Positions 16,713 through 24,691 of a stretch of 53,988 nt of DNA are shown piece by piece; the first letter of the stretch is position 1; every line of letters begins with the position of its first letter. Below the pieces are notes generated by a model. The model did no database searches, had not been told where the DNA came from, and saw nothing but the letters and a program-made list of their open reading frames with translations. Origin of the DNA: Gemmatimonadaceae bacterium (GTDB taxonomy: Bacteria; Gemmatimonadota; Gemmatimonadetes; Gemmatimonadales; Gemmatimonadaceae); NCBI GenBank assembly GCA_025929535.1, contig JAICLZ010000024.1:1-53988 (forward strand), given 5' to 3'. A program made the translations under genes and the position numbers.

Positions 16713-18254
16713 ATGCCGGTATCTCGCAAGGCTGCACCGCGTGTGCTCGTGCTGCTCGCAATCGCGGGTTGCGCGATCGGTCCCAGCTACAAGCGTCCGG
16801 AAGTCGAGGCGCCTCCCGCGTGGCGCGCGCCCTCGCAGGCCGAGGACTCCAGTCGCACCTTCTTCGATTCGCTTGCCAGCGGAAAGAACCTCGTCGCGCC
16901 TCCTGCCGCGGCCCAGGCGGACACGCCGTCGGGTGCCGCGACGGTGCGGCGTCCGGATTGGCGCGCGAGCTACGAGTCGCGCACGCTCGAGGCGGGCTCC
17001 GAGCTCAGTTGGGCGGAGCTGATCAAGGATCCCGCGCTGCAGGCGCTCATCGACACGGCCGTGCAGAACAATCGCGATGTGCGTGTCGCGATCGCGACGA
17101 TCAACGAGTTCCGTGCGGAGTACGGCGTGTCGAAGGGAGCGTTCTTCCCGCAGATCAACGGCGCGGTGAATGTTGGTCGCGAGAAGATACAGATCCTGCC
17201 CGGCCAGTCGACCGCGTTCAACGTCGCGCAAATCACCGCGAATCTGCAGTGGGAGCTCGATTTCTGGGGGCGGCTGCGCAGAAACACCCAGGCTGCGCGC
17301 GCCGAATATCTGGGAAGCGAGGAGGGGCGCCGGTCGGTCGTGCTCACGCTCATCAGCGATGTGGCCACCGCCTATCTGCAGCTGCGCGAGCTCGATCTGG
17401 ATCTCGAGATCTCGCGGCGCACGCTCGCATCGCGCCAGGAGACGCTCACGCTGGCGCTCCGCCGCTATCAGCAGGGGCTCATCTCCGAGCTCGACGTCCG
17501 GCAGTTCGAGTCCGAGGTCGACAACTCGGCCGTCGCCATCGCGGATTTTCAGCGGCAGATCGCGCAGCAGGAGAACGCGCTGAGCGTGCTCGTGGGGCAT
17601 GCGCCCGGGCCGATCGCGCGCGGACGATCGCTCACCGATGTTCTGGGGACGTTCGTGCTCCCCACCGAGTTGCCGGCCGAGCTCATCGCGCGGCGTCCCG
17701 ACGTGCGGCAGGCGGAGGAGGCGCTCGTTGCTGCGAATGCGCGCGTGGGCGCATCGGAGGCGGCGCTCCTGCCCACCGTGACGCTCTCGAGCCAGTACGG
17801 CACGCAGGGCGACAAGCTCAATCACACCTTCCAGAGCAACGGCGAGATCTACCAGATCTTCGGCGGGATCTCGATCCCGCTCTTCCATGGCGGCGCGCTG
17901 CGCAACGAGGTGCGCGCCTCGCGGGCGCGCGCCGATCAGGCGCGGTTCTCGTACGAGCAGGCGACACTGGTCGCCAGGCGCGAAGCGGAGGATGCGTTCG
18001 TGGGCGTGCGCGCGTCGCGAGATCAGGCGGTGGCACAGCAGCGCCAGGTCGATGCGCTGCGGCGTGCCTTCGATCTGGCCAACCGCCGGTACCAGAACGG
18101 TGTCTCGAGCTATCTCGAGGTGCTCGATGCTCAGCGCAATCTGTTCTCGAGTGAGTTGGCGCTCACCCAGGCGCAACGACAGGAGCTCGTGGCCGGAGTG
18201 CAGCTGTACAAGGCGTTGGGCGGTGCCTGGAGCGATACGACGAGATCACGGTAG
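16713..18254 (+). CDS. Outer-membrane efflux lipoprotein (NodT/OprM type)
   Basis: The protein is 513 residues. The lipobox LLAIAGC gives Cys20, followed by the family motif IGPSYKRPEV. Two outer-membrane-efflux repeats follow, with helical hairpin sequences such as VRVAIATINEFRAEYGVSKGAFFPQI and the C-terminal DLANRRYQNGVSSYLEVLDAQRNLFSSEL block. Compared with typical NodT proteins there is an extra low-complexity stretch of about 60 residues (about 35-95) between the N-terminal motif and the first repeat. It starts 2 nt after the pump stop codon and completes the tripartite efflux operon. Confidence 0.94.
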   Translation: MPVSRKAAPRVLVLLAIAGCAIGPSYKRPEVEAPPAWRAPSQAEDSSRTFFDSLASGKNLVAPPAAAQADTPSGAATVRRPDWRASYESRTLEAGSELSWAELIKDPALQALIDTAVQNNRDVRVAIATINEFRAEYGVSKGAFFPQINGAVNVGREKIQILPGQSTAFNVAQITANLQWELDFWGRLRRNTQAARAEYLGSEEGRRSVVLTLISDVATAYLQLRELDLDLEISRRTLASRQETLTLALRRYQQGLISELDVRQFESEVDNSAVAIADFQRQIAQQENALSVLVGHAPGPIARGRSLTDVLGTFVLPTELPAELIARRPDVRQAEEALVAANARVGASEAALLPTVTLSSQYGTQGDKLNHTFQSNGEIYQIFGGISIPLFHGGALRNEVRASRARADQARFSYEQATLVARREAEDAFVGVRASRDQAVAQQRQVDALRRAFDLANRRYQNGVSSYLEVLDAQRNLFSSELALTQAQRQELVAGVQLYKALGGAWSDTTRSR

Positions 18255-18296
18255 CCCCGCCAGGAATAGCGTTCGCCCGTGCACAGAGGTCGTTCA

Positions 18297-18316
18297 CCCC
18301 GCTTTCGTTTGCGGGG
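18297..18316 (+). terminator. Weak hairpin after the efflux operon
   Basis: CCCCGC / GCGGGG form a 6-bp stem around an 8-nt T-rich loop, 42 nt past the outer-membrane factor stop. It has no T-run after it. It could attenuate read-through into the cupredoxin lipoprotein gene; the call is weak. Confidence 0.3.
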
Positions 18317-18342
18317 GATGCAGAGGTTCCTAGACTGACGGT

Positions 18343-18358
18343 GTCACTCTGGAAACCT
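18343..18358 (+). repeat. Leader copy 1 shared by the two cupredoxin genes
   Basis: GTCACTCT followed by GAAACCT, 27-35 nt upstream of the first cupredoxin lipoprotein ATG. The same two blocks with nearly the same spacing recur at 19146-19162 upstream of the second. This shows either that the duplication included the leader or that both genes share a control element. Confidence 0.5.
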
Positions 18359-18377
18359 TTCTCTGGGAGCCAAGGCC

Positions 18378-19019
18378 ATGCTGAGAAGTGTTGCACGTAT
18401 CGTCGCCGCCGGGAGTGTGGCTGCGGCGCTCGCTGCTTGTGGTGGAAGCAGTGGTTCGACCACTGGACCAACGCCCGTCTTTACATCCGTAGCGGTGGCG
18501 CCTGCATCGGCGACCGTGAGTGTCGGCGCCACGCTGACGATGACCGCGCTCGCGAAGGATCAGAACGGCGCAGTCATCTCGACCCCCGCCGCGACGTGGA
18601 GCTCGAGCGATGAAACGAAGGCGACCGTCGATCCGGCAACGGGCGTGGTCAGCGGCGTAGCGAACGGCACACCGACGATCACCGCGTCGATCACGGACGG
18701 CAGCGTGACGCACGAGGGATCGCAGCAGGTCTCGGTGACCACACCTACGGCCACCGCCACCGTGACGGCGACCACCGGGCAAGCCTTCTCGCCTCCGGGC
18801 GTCACGATCGCCCGAGCGTCGGGTACCGGCACGGTGACGTGGACGTTCCAGAGCCTCGCGCACACGGTGACGTGGGACACGCAGCCGGGTGGCGCAACCG
18901 AGGCCGACATCGATCCCACCCAGAATGCGCAGGTGTCTCGCGATTTCACGGTGGCCGGCCACTACACGTATCACTGCTCCATTCATCCGGGAATGCACGG
19001 TACGGTAGACGTGCAGTAG
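18378..19019 (+). CDS. Lipoprotein with bacterial Ig-like (Big-2) and cupredoxin domains
   Basis: The protein is 213 residues. Signal peptide and lipobox LAAC give Cys21. Residues about 35-122 form a Big-2 Ig-like domain (SVAVAPASATVSVGATLTMTA ... TVDPATGVVSGVANGTPTITA). Residues about 125-213 are a cupredoxin domain with a complete type-1 copper ligand set: His162 in LAHTVTW, and Cys200, His203 and Met206 in YHCSIHPGM. It is a probable cell-surface or periplasmic blue-copper electron carrier on an Ig stalk. The next gene is a paralogue of the cupredoxin half. A strong hairpin follows the stop codon. Confidence 0.88.
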   Translation: MLRSVARIVAAGSVAAALAACGGSSGSTTGPTPVFTSVAVAPASATVSVGATLTMTALAKDQNGAVISTPAATWSSSDETKATVDPATGVVSGVANGTPTITASITDGSVTHEGSQQVSVTTPTATATVTATTGQAFSPPGVTIARASGTGTVTWTFQSLAHTVTWDTQPGGATEADIDPTQNAQVSRDFTVAGHYTYHCSIHPGMHGTVDVQ

Positions 19020-19039
19020 TTCGAATACCTTTGTGGCAT

Positions 19040-19076
19040 CGAAGGCTCCCGCCGAGGAACTGGGCGGGAGCCTTCG
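19040..19076 (+). terminator. Strong hairpin terminator between the cupredoxin genes
   Basis: A perfect 14-bp inverted repeat, with arms CGAAGGCTCCCGCC and GGCGGGAGCCTTCG, surrounds a 9-nt loop, 20 nt after the stop of the first cupredoxin gene. There is no T-run, but the stem is very stable. It implies that the second cupredoxin gene has its own promoter. Confidence 0.7.
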
Positions 19077-19145
19077 TGTATGCGGGCTGTCGGGGCCCGC
19101 GGGACCGATAGTGATCAAGCAGGTGACAGTACGCTGCCTCGCGGC

Positions 19146-19162
19146 GTCACTCTACGAAACCT
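19146..19162 (+). repeat. Leader copy 2 shared by the two cupredoxin genes
   Basis: GTCACTCT then GAAACCT, upstream of the second cupredoxin ATG. It matches the block at 18343-18358. The region between terminator and ATG has no other recognisable promoter hexamers. Confidence 0.5.
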
Positions 19163-19180
19163 CTTCACGAGCAACGACCC

Positions 19181-19540
19181 ATGCTACGTCCAACTGCACG
19201 CGCTCTCGCCGCCGGGATCATCACCGCCGCGCTCATGGCCTGTGGAAGCTCATCCACCTCGCCGAACAACACGCCGGGCACCGTCACCGCCACGTCGAAC
19301 CTGCAATTCACCCCACCCTCGATTACCGTCACCCAAAGCGGTGCGCCCGCGACGGTGACCTGGGTCTTTCAGAGCGTCGCGCACACGGTCACCTGGGACA
19401 CGCAGCCGGTGGGCGCCGCCGTCACGAACATCGGCGCGACGTCGGGCGCTTCGGTGTCGCGCGATTTCTCGGTGATGGGCACGTACACGTATCACTGCTC
19501 GATTCACCCGCAGATGACGGGCACCGTCATCGTGCAGTAG
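19181..19540 (+). CDS. Cupredoxin-domain lipoprotein
   Basis: The protein is 119 residues. Lipobox LMAC gives Cys21. The cupredoxin domain is closely similar to the C-terminal half of the preceding gene (TWVFQSVAHTVTWDTQP and TYTYHCSIHPQM). It keeps all type-1 copper ligands: His68, Cys106, His109, Met112. It lacks the Big-2 stalk. A short Ser/Asn/Thr-rich linker follows the lipidated cysteine. It is a likely membrane-anchored blue copper protein for periplasmic electron transfer; the partner oxidase or reductase is not in the window. It faces the LytTR operon convergently, with only 21 nt between stop codons. Confidence 0.87.
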   Translation: MLRPTARALAAGIITAALMACGSSSTSPNNTPGTVTATSNLQFTPPSITVTQSGAPATVTWVFQSVAHTVTWDTQPVGAAVTNIGATSGASVSRDFSVMGTYTYHCSIHPQMTGTVIVQ

Positions 19541-19561
19541 GCGGCGTACGCGCGACGCGCC

Positions 19562-20386
19562 TTACAGCGCGTCGCGAATGAACGCCTGCAGCTTCTGCCG
19601 ATAGCTCCTGCCGCTCGTGTGACGCGAGCCATCGTGCAGAATCACCACGAAGTCGCCCTGAAACCACGGCTGCAGCTCTCGCACGCGCTCGGTGTTCACG
19701 ATCGTCGAGCGGTGAATGCGAAGAAAGCGCGCGGCCGGGAGCCGCTGCTCGAGTCGCGTGAGCGTATCGCGCACGAGATGCGTGTCCGCGCCCACGTGGA
19801 TCTTCGCGTGGTTGTCCACCGCCTCGATGTAGTCGATGTCGGAGGTGCGCAGCAGCAGCAGCCGCCCGTCGACCTTGATCGCGAGTCGCAGATCGCGGCG
19901 CTGCCTGCGGCCCAGGTGCTCGAGCAGCGCCTGTAGCTGCTGCTTGTCCGGCCCCCCATCCGAGCGCGACGCCGCGGGGTCCGCGAGCCGTGCCTTCGCG
20001 CGCCCGAGCGCCGCGGCGAAGCGCTCGCGCTCCACCGGCTTGAGCAGATAGTCGAGCGCATGCACCTCGAACGCCTGCACGGCATACTCGTCGTACGCCG
20101 TCACGAAGATGACGAGCGGCATGCGTTCCGCGCCCACGGCCTCGATCACGCCGAAGCCGTCGAGCTCCGGCATCTGGATGTCCAGGAACACGAGCTGCGG
20201 CGCGTGCTTCTCGATCGCGAGAATCGCATCGGCGCCATTGCCGCACTCGCCGACGATCTCGATGTCCGGATGATCCGCGATCAGCGTGCGCATGCGCGCG
20301 CGCGCGAGCGGCTCGTCGTCGACGACGAGTGCACGAATCAGTGCCGATGTCTGTGCTGGTGTCTGTTTCTCCGTGGCGGCGCTCAC
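19562..20386 (-). CDS. LytTR-family response regulator
   Basis: The protein is 274 residues. The receiver domain (about 17-130) has the acidic pair in VVDDEP, phospho-acceptor Asp69 in FLDIQMP, Thr in VTAYDEYA and Lys116 in LLKPV. A linker leads to a LytTR DNA-binding domain at about 167-270, with LLLLRTSDIDYIEAVDNHAKIH, FLRIHRSTIVN and RSYRQKLQAFI. It is typical of the LytR/AlgR class, which binds direct repeats upstream of target promoters. The start overlaps the histidine kinase stop by 4 nt. Targets are unknown; the operon's own outer-membrane gene and the facing cupredoxin genes are the nearest candidates. Confidence 0.94.
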   Translation of the reverse strand: MSAATEKQTPAQTSALIRALVVDDEPLARARMRTLIADHPDIEIVGECGNGADAILAIEKHAPQLVFLDIQMPELDGFGVIEAVGAERMPLVIFVTAYDEYAVQAFEVHALDYLLKPVERERFAAALGRAKARLADPAASRSDGGPDKQQLQALLEHLGRRQRRDLRLAIKVDGRLLLLRTSDIDYIEAVDNHAKIHVGADTHLVRDTLTRLEQRLPAARFLRIHRSTIVNTERVRELQPWFQGDFVVILHDGSRHTSGRSYRQKLQAFIRDAL

Positions 20387-21660
20387 GACAGCTCCTCCCC
20401 CGTGTGATATGGAATCGAGATCCGAACCGCAAAGCCCGCATTGGGCGCGGTCGTCACTGCGAACGTGTGCAGCTCTCCGTACAGCCGTTCGAGCTGCTCG
20501 CGGATGTTGCTCAAGCCAATGCCCTTCGGCAGCGCGTCGGGTGCGCTGAGCTCACAGCCCACACCGTCGTCGATCACCGCCAGCTTCACCATGTCACCAT
20601 CGCGATGCGCGAGAATCTCGAGCTTTCCGCCGCATGCACGCGGGCTGAGTCCGTGGCGAATCGAGTTCTCCGCGAGCGGCTGCAGCAGGAGATTCGGCAC
20701 GAGCGCGCGATTGGCCGCGGGATCCACCGAGATCGAGATGCGCAGCCGGTCCTGGAAGCGCAGCTGCTGAATCATCACGTAGCGCTCGAGCAGCTGGATC
20801 TCCCGCTCGATCGGCACTTCCTGCTCCCCCGCGTTGTGCAGCGACAGTCGCAGAAAATCGCTCAATCCCGTGAGCATTCGCTCGGCCGACCGCGGGTCGC
20901 TCGGGATCAACGCCACGATGCCGTTCATCGTGTTGAAGAGAAAGTGCGGATTCAGCTGCAGGCGCAGACTGCGCAGCTGCGCCTGCGCGAGCGCCACGCG
21001 AAGATCCTCGCGCTCCTGCGACTCCCGGTAGTACGTCTCGGCCAATCGCTCGTGCCACGATGTCGCGTACGTCGCGATCGCGCCGGCCACCGCGAGCAGC
21101 AGAATCTTCGCGCCCTCGTCCAGAAAGGACACGGAGGCGGTGCCGCTCGCGATGATCGGGCTGTCCGTCATCGAGACGCGTCCGCTGAGCACGAGCAGCG
21201 ACACGAGCGCGCCGTATTCCGCCACGACGAGAATCGCCGTCGCTGCCGCTTTTCGCGTGGACGACGCAATCGGACGCGCCGCGAGGATCACGAAGTACGC
21301 GAGAAAGATCGGAGACTTGAGGGCGAGCGCACCGGACTGGGCGAAGCTGTAACCGGCAAGGATCGCCGTCACCGCCGTGATGTCCACGAATGGATTGACG
21401 AATGCCACCCATTGGGGCAGCGGCTGCTCGCGAATATTGCGATGCGCGTCGAGCCAGAACTGGGCGAGCGACCAGGCGAGCGTCGGGATCAGCACCGCCC
21501 AGTTCGCGTGCTGCACCGAGATCGGGATGTGCGGCGCATACACGAATGCCGCCAGGGCCAGCGATGCGAGCACCGCCGCGCGTACGCCGTTCAGCAGCCG
21601 CTCGGCACGCTCGCGCTGCACCTCGATCGCAGGACGTGCCATTTCCATGGGCAACATCAT
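20383..21660 (-). CDS. LytS-like sensor histidine kinase
   Basis: The protein is 425 residues. About six transmembrane helices in residues 25-200 are followed by a coiled coil and the His_kinase domain of the LytS/YehU class. The phospho-acceptor is His239 in QLNPHFLFNTMN. The ATPase domain has N-box LLLQPLAENSIRHG and G-box VIDDGVGC and KGIGLSNIREQLERLY. There is no extracellular sensor domain, so it probably senses within the membrane. It overlaps both the DoxX-like gene (4 nt upstream) and the response regulator gene (4 nt downstream), and so is a dedicated pair with the LytTR regulator. Confidence 0.94.
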   Translation of the reverse strand: MMLPMEMARPAIEVQRERAERLLNGVRAAVLASLALAAFVYAPHIPISVQHANWAVLIPTLAWSLAQFWLDAHRNIREQPLPQWVAFVNPFVDITAVTAILAGYSFAQSGALALKSPIFLAYFVILAARPIASSTRKAAATAILVVAEYGALVSLLVLSGRVSMTDSPIIASGTASVSFLDEGAKILLLAVAGAIATYATSWHERLAETYYRESQEREDLRVALAQAQLRSLRLQLNPHFLFNTMNGIVALIPSDPRSAERMLTGLSDFLRLSLHNAGEQEVPIEREIQLLERYVMIQQLRFQDRLRISISVDPAANRALVPNLLLQPLAENSIRHGLSPRACGGKLEILAHRDGDMVKLAVIDDGVGCELSAPDALPKGIGLSNIREQLERLYGELHTFAVTTAPNAGFAVRISIPYHTGEELS

Positions 21661-22031
21661 CGCTCCGCATCAATCTCATGGGAAGGGTGACGCTTCCACG
21701 CCAGCACCAGCAGCGCGACGAACGTGAGCGCCGGCGGAATGGGAGAGCGGTCGAAGACGACGATGCTCGCCGCGGTCGCTCCCACCATGATCGCGGCCAG
21801 CGCCAGCGCGGCGAGATACTCCATGCGTCCCGCCATGAGGAGCACCCCTCCCGTGAGCTCGACGAGCGCCGTCACGTAGCGGAGCCACTGACCGAAACCC
21901 AGGCTGCTGAAGAGCTCGACCATGAATCCCATCCCCGACAGCTTCACGAGTCCCGCAGCCACGAAGAGCAGTCCGAGGGCGAGCTCCACGATCCGAACCC
22001 AGCCGAGGCGGACGGGCGACGGCGCTTCCAT
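21657..22031 (-). CDS. DoxX-like / MauE-type small membrane protein
   Basis: The protein is 124 residues with four transmembrane helices: a first segment IVELALGLLFVAAGLVKLSG, then a stretch after GFGQWLRYVTALVELTGGVLLMAG, then LAALALAAIMVGATAASIVVF, then ALTFVALLVLAW. The GLVKL...F and E-L-GG pattern is that of DoxX/DoxD-like proteins, a family linked to thiol or quinone redox reactions at the membrane. The ATG overlaps the upstream gene's TGA (TGATG), so it is translationally coupled to it and to the histidine kinase. It may be a redox sensor partner or accessory protein for the LytS-like kinase; this is inference from context. Confidence 0.8.
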   Translation of the reverse strand: MEAPSPVRLGWVRIVELALGLLFVAAGLVKLSGMGFMVELFSSLGFGQWLRYVTALVELTGGVLLMAGRMEYLAALALAAIMVGATAASIVVFDRSPIPPALTFVALLVLAWKRHPSHEIDAER

Positions 22032-22894
22032 CAGTGCAGCCGATAGCTCGCGGCGAGCCGCCACGTCGTGACGTCCTTGGGTACGGAGTAGACCTCTGCA
22101 GTCACCGCGAAGAACGCGGGCAGGTTCACGGTCGCGCCGCCGAGCAGCGACAGCCGAGTGAGATCCACTTCGACCTGCGTGTTGTCGGTGACCCCGTTGA
22201 GATCCGTGAAGCCCACCTCGAACCGCGGCCGCAGCCACGTGACGCCGGAGCCGGCAAAGAGGTCGAAACGGCCGCTGCGGGTCGTGACACCATACACGCC
22301 CTCGAGCCCGAACATGTTCGGCTTGAACGTGTCATCGGAGGGCCTGGTGCCGTAGCACCCCGCTTCGGGATCCACCTGCTGCAGCGAGCTCTGCGCGCAG
22401 GTGATCGGCCCGGTGACGTGCCCTATGGTGCCATGCGCCCGAAGCATCAGCGCCGACGAGCGGAAGGGTCCGAACCCTCCCAGCGCCGCGGTCTCCGACA
22501 GAGCGGCGCTCCCGAGATGCGGGTGCGCATCGCCGATCTGCACCGGCGGGATGTAGCTGGCTTCGATCGCGAAGCCCAGCGGGAGCGTGAGGAGTAGCCG
22601 CGGGCGAGCGAACACGCGTGTCAGACGCGAGTGCTGTTGCGAGCTCGCGGTGTAGCACTCGCTCGCGTGCTCGATCGACGGGTCGGCCGTAGGCACGGGC
22701 GACACTTCGCCCTGAAGCTCCAGGTGCCAGGCTGATTGCCGGCGCGGCGCGTCGAGAGCGGAAAAGGCGATCGGAACCGAGTAGAAGGCGAGGAGCTTGG
22801 CTTCGTTACTGTTCGGACCGGGGCGACACTGGGCTCGCGCGGCGGGGATGGCGACACCGGCCAACGCGACGAGAACTCCAAGGAATTTGCGCAC
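22031..22894 (-). CDS. Exported, predicted beta-barrel outer-membrane protein of unknown family
   Basis: The protein is 287 residues from a GTG. The signal peptide is MRKFLGVLVALAGVAIPAARA, cut before QCRPG. The remainder shows alternating hydrophobic strands ending in an aromatic or His residue (RLAASYRLH at the C-terminus, FDLFAGSGVTWLRPRFEVGF, ATVNLPAFFAVTAEVYSV), typical of a beta-barrel. Four cysteines (CRP, CYT, CAQ, CYG) may form disulfides. I do not recognise the family. It heads the operon with the DoxX-like protein and the LytS/LytR pair, so it might be the operon's sensor input or its target. No Shine-Dalgarno is visible; a TAACGT hexamer lies 6 nt upstream. Confidence 0.7.
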   Translation of the reverse strand: MRKFLGVLVALAGVAIPAARAQCRPGPNSNEAKLLAFYSVPIAFSALDAPRRQSAWHLELQGEVSPVPTADPSIEHASECYTASSQQHSRLTRVFARPRLLLTLPLGFAIEASYIPPVQIGDAHPHLGSAALSETAALGGFGPFRSSALMLRAHGTIGHVTGPITCAQSSLQQVDPEAGCYGTRPSDDTFKPNMFGLEGVYGVTTRSGRFDLFAGSGVTWLRPRFEVGFTDLNGVTDNTQVEVDLTRLSLLGGATVNLPAFFAVTAEVYSVPKDVTTWRLAASYRLH

Positions 22895-22900
22895 GGGGTG

Positions 22901-22906
22901 ACGTTA
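22901..22906 (-). promoter_or_regulatory. -10-like TAACGT 6 nt upstream of the GTG start
   Basis: On the minus strand TAACGT is followed by 6 nt and then the GTG start at 22894. No Shine-Dalgarno separates them. This fits the TANNNT pattern of leaderless promoters, but the hexamer is short and the call is tentative. Confidence 0.25.
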
Positions 22907-23084
22907 TGCCGCGGTCGGGCAGGAGTGAACAAATGAGTGGTGGGTGACCATTCCAGGAAGGTGAAGGTGCCCTGCGGTCGGGTGAGGGCTCGGCACGATC
23001 CTCAAGACCCGAGTACTGGCCGGTCAGGAACTTGGCGCCCGCCTCGGGGCGTTCACTCGCCACACCCTCATCCACCCGACTCAC

Positions 23085-24686
23085 GTGGCGACACAGGCAG
23101 CCCCGATTCCGGCGAACGTCGATTCCGACGAAGCCGTTCCCTACCGCTGGATCATCCTTCTCGGCCTCATCACGGCCGCCGTCATGGAGGTGCTCGACAC
23201 CACCATCATCAACGTCTCGCTTCCGCAGATGGCGGGCAATCTCGGAGCGACGAACGAAGAGATCGCATGGGTGAGCACGTCCTACATCCTCGCGAACGTC
23301 GTCGTCCTTCCGATGACCGCGTTCTTCACGGCGCGTTTCGGCCGTCGCAATTATCTGACGTTCTCGATTCTCCTCTTCATCATCTCCTCGTTCCTCTGCG
23401 GAACTTCGCACAGCCTGAACGAGCTGGTGGTGTGGCGGCTGCTGCAGGGCGCGGGTGGCGCCGCGCTGCTCTCGACGGCGCAGGCGACCATACGCCAGAT
23501 CTTTCCGCGCGAGCAGCAGGGAATGGTGCAGGCGATCTTTCTGCTCGGCATCATCGTCGCGCCAACGCTCGGACCCACGCTCGGTGGATGGATCACCGAT
23601 AATTACACGTGGAATTGGTGCTTCTTCATCAACATTCCGATCGGCATCGTGTCGACGTTCCTCGTCACGACCTTTCTGCACGATCCGCCAGGAGCCCGTC
23701 GCATCAATCCGATCGACTGGTTCGGCATCGCGCTCCTGATCGTAGGCGTGGGCGCACTCCAGTACGTGCTCGAGGAGGGCAACCGCAACGACTGGTTCAA
23801 CGACCCGATGATCGTGCGCCTCTCGGTCGCCTCGGCCTTTTGTTTGATCACGCTCGTGTGGTGGGAGCTGTCGTCGCGGAACGAGCATCCGGTGATCAAC
23901 TTCCGCGTGCTGCACAATCGCGATCTCTCCGCATCGATCTTCCTGTTCGTCGTGCTGGGCTTTGGCCTGTACGGTGGAACGTTTCTCTTTCCGCTCTTCA
24001 CGCAGGGAGTGCTCGGCTTCACTCCCACGGAGACCGGACTCACGATGTTGCCGGGCGGCCTCGCGACGGCGGTGATGGCCGTGGTGTGCGGACGACTGCT
24101 CAATGGCAGAAATCCGCTGGTGGATGCGCGTTATCTCATCCTCCTCGGCGTGGTGAGCTTCAGCATCTCCATGTGGATCCTCGGGCATCTCACGACCGCC
24201 GCGGGCGAGGGCGATGCGCAGCTCGCGCTGATCGTTCGCGGAGCTGCCATGGGGCTGCTCTTCACGCCGATCAACAACGCGGCGTTCGGAAGTCTCAAGC
24301 CGAGCGAGGCGCAGCAGGCGTCGGGTTTGATCAATCTGTCACGCCAGCTCGGAGGATCGTTCGGCATCGCGGTGCTGAGCACCTACCTCACGCGACACGT
24401 GCAATATCACCGCGCCGATCTCGCGGCAAACTTCTTCGCGGGCAACCCGGCGTTCGAGCAGCGCTATGCCGGCGCGGTGGCGAGCCTCGTGGCGCACGGA
24501 AACTCGCTCCTGCAGGCGCAGAAGAGCGCGTTCGCGCTGCTCGACCTCACCATGATGAAGCAGGCATCGATGCTCGCGTACAACGACTCGTGGATGCTGA
24601 TCCTGCTGTCCTTCCTGATCGTGGCGCCGGTGGTGTTCGTGCTTCGGAAGCCGCAGCCCATGGCCGCGCCGGTGGACGCGCACTGA
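23085..24686 (+). CDS. MFS drug exporter, DHA2 (EmrB/QacA) family
   Basis: The protein is 533 residues with about 14 transmembrane helices, which is the DHA2 topology. Family signatures are motif D1 in AAVMEVLDTTIINVSLPQMAG, motif A in LPMTAFFTARFGRRNYL, motif B in WRLLQGAGGAAL, and motif C in GPTLGGWITDNYTWNWCFFINIPIG. It is a proton-coupled exporter of drugs or toxic compounds. No HlyD-type (EmrA) adaptor gene is adjacent, which is unusual for EmrB proteins. The GTG start has no Shine-Dalgarno, but no other start precedes the conserved TM1. It is convergent with the cupredoxin-like gene, stop codons 5 nt apart. Confidence 0.94.
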   Translation: MATQAAPIPANVDSDEAVPYRWIILLGLITAAVMEVLDTTIINVSLPQMAGNLGATNEEIAWVSTSYILANVVVLPMTAFFTARFGRRNYLTFSILLFIISSFLCGTSHSLNELVVWRLLQGAGGAALLSTAQATIRQIFPREQQGMVQAIFLLGIIVAPTLGPTLGGWITDNYTWNWCFFINIPIGIVSTFLVTTFLHDPPGARRINPIDWFGIALLIVGVGALQYVLEEGNRNDWFNDPMIVRLSVASAFCLITLVWWELSSRNEHPVINFRVLHNRDLSASIFLFVVLGFGLYGGTFLFPLFTQGVLGFTPTETGLTMLPGGLATAVMAVVCGRLLNGRNPLVDARYLILLGVVSFSISMWILGHLTTAAGEGDAQLALIVRGAAMGLLFTPINNAAFGSLKPSEAQQASGLINLSRQLGGSFGIAVLSTYLTRHVQYHRADLAANFFAGNPAFEQRYAGAVASLVAHGNSLLQAQKSAFALLDLTMMKQASMLAYNDSWMLILLSFLIVAPVVFVLRKPQPMAAPVDAH

Positions 24687-24691
24687 GGCGG

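Noticed and set aside
16317..18176. Long minus-strand frame opposite the pump end and outer-membrane factor
   Set aside because: Same reasons: antisense to two motif-complete coupled genes.
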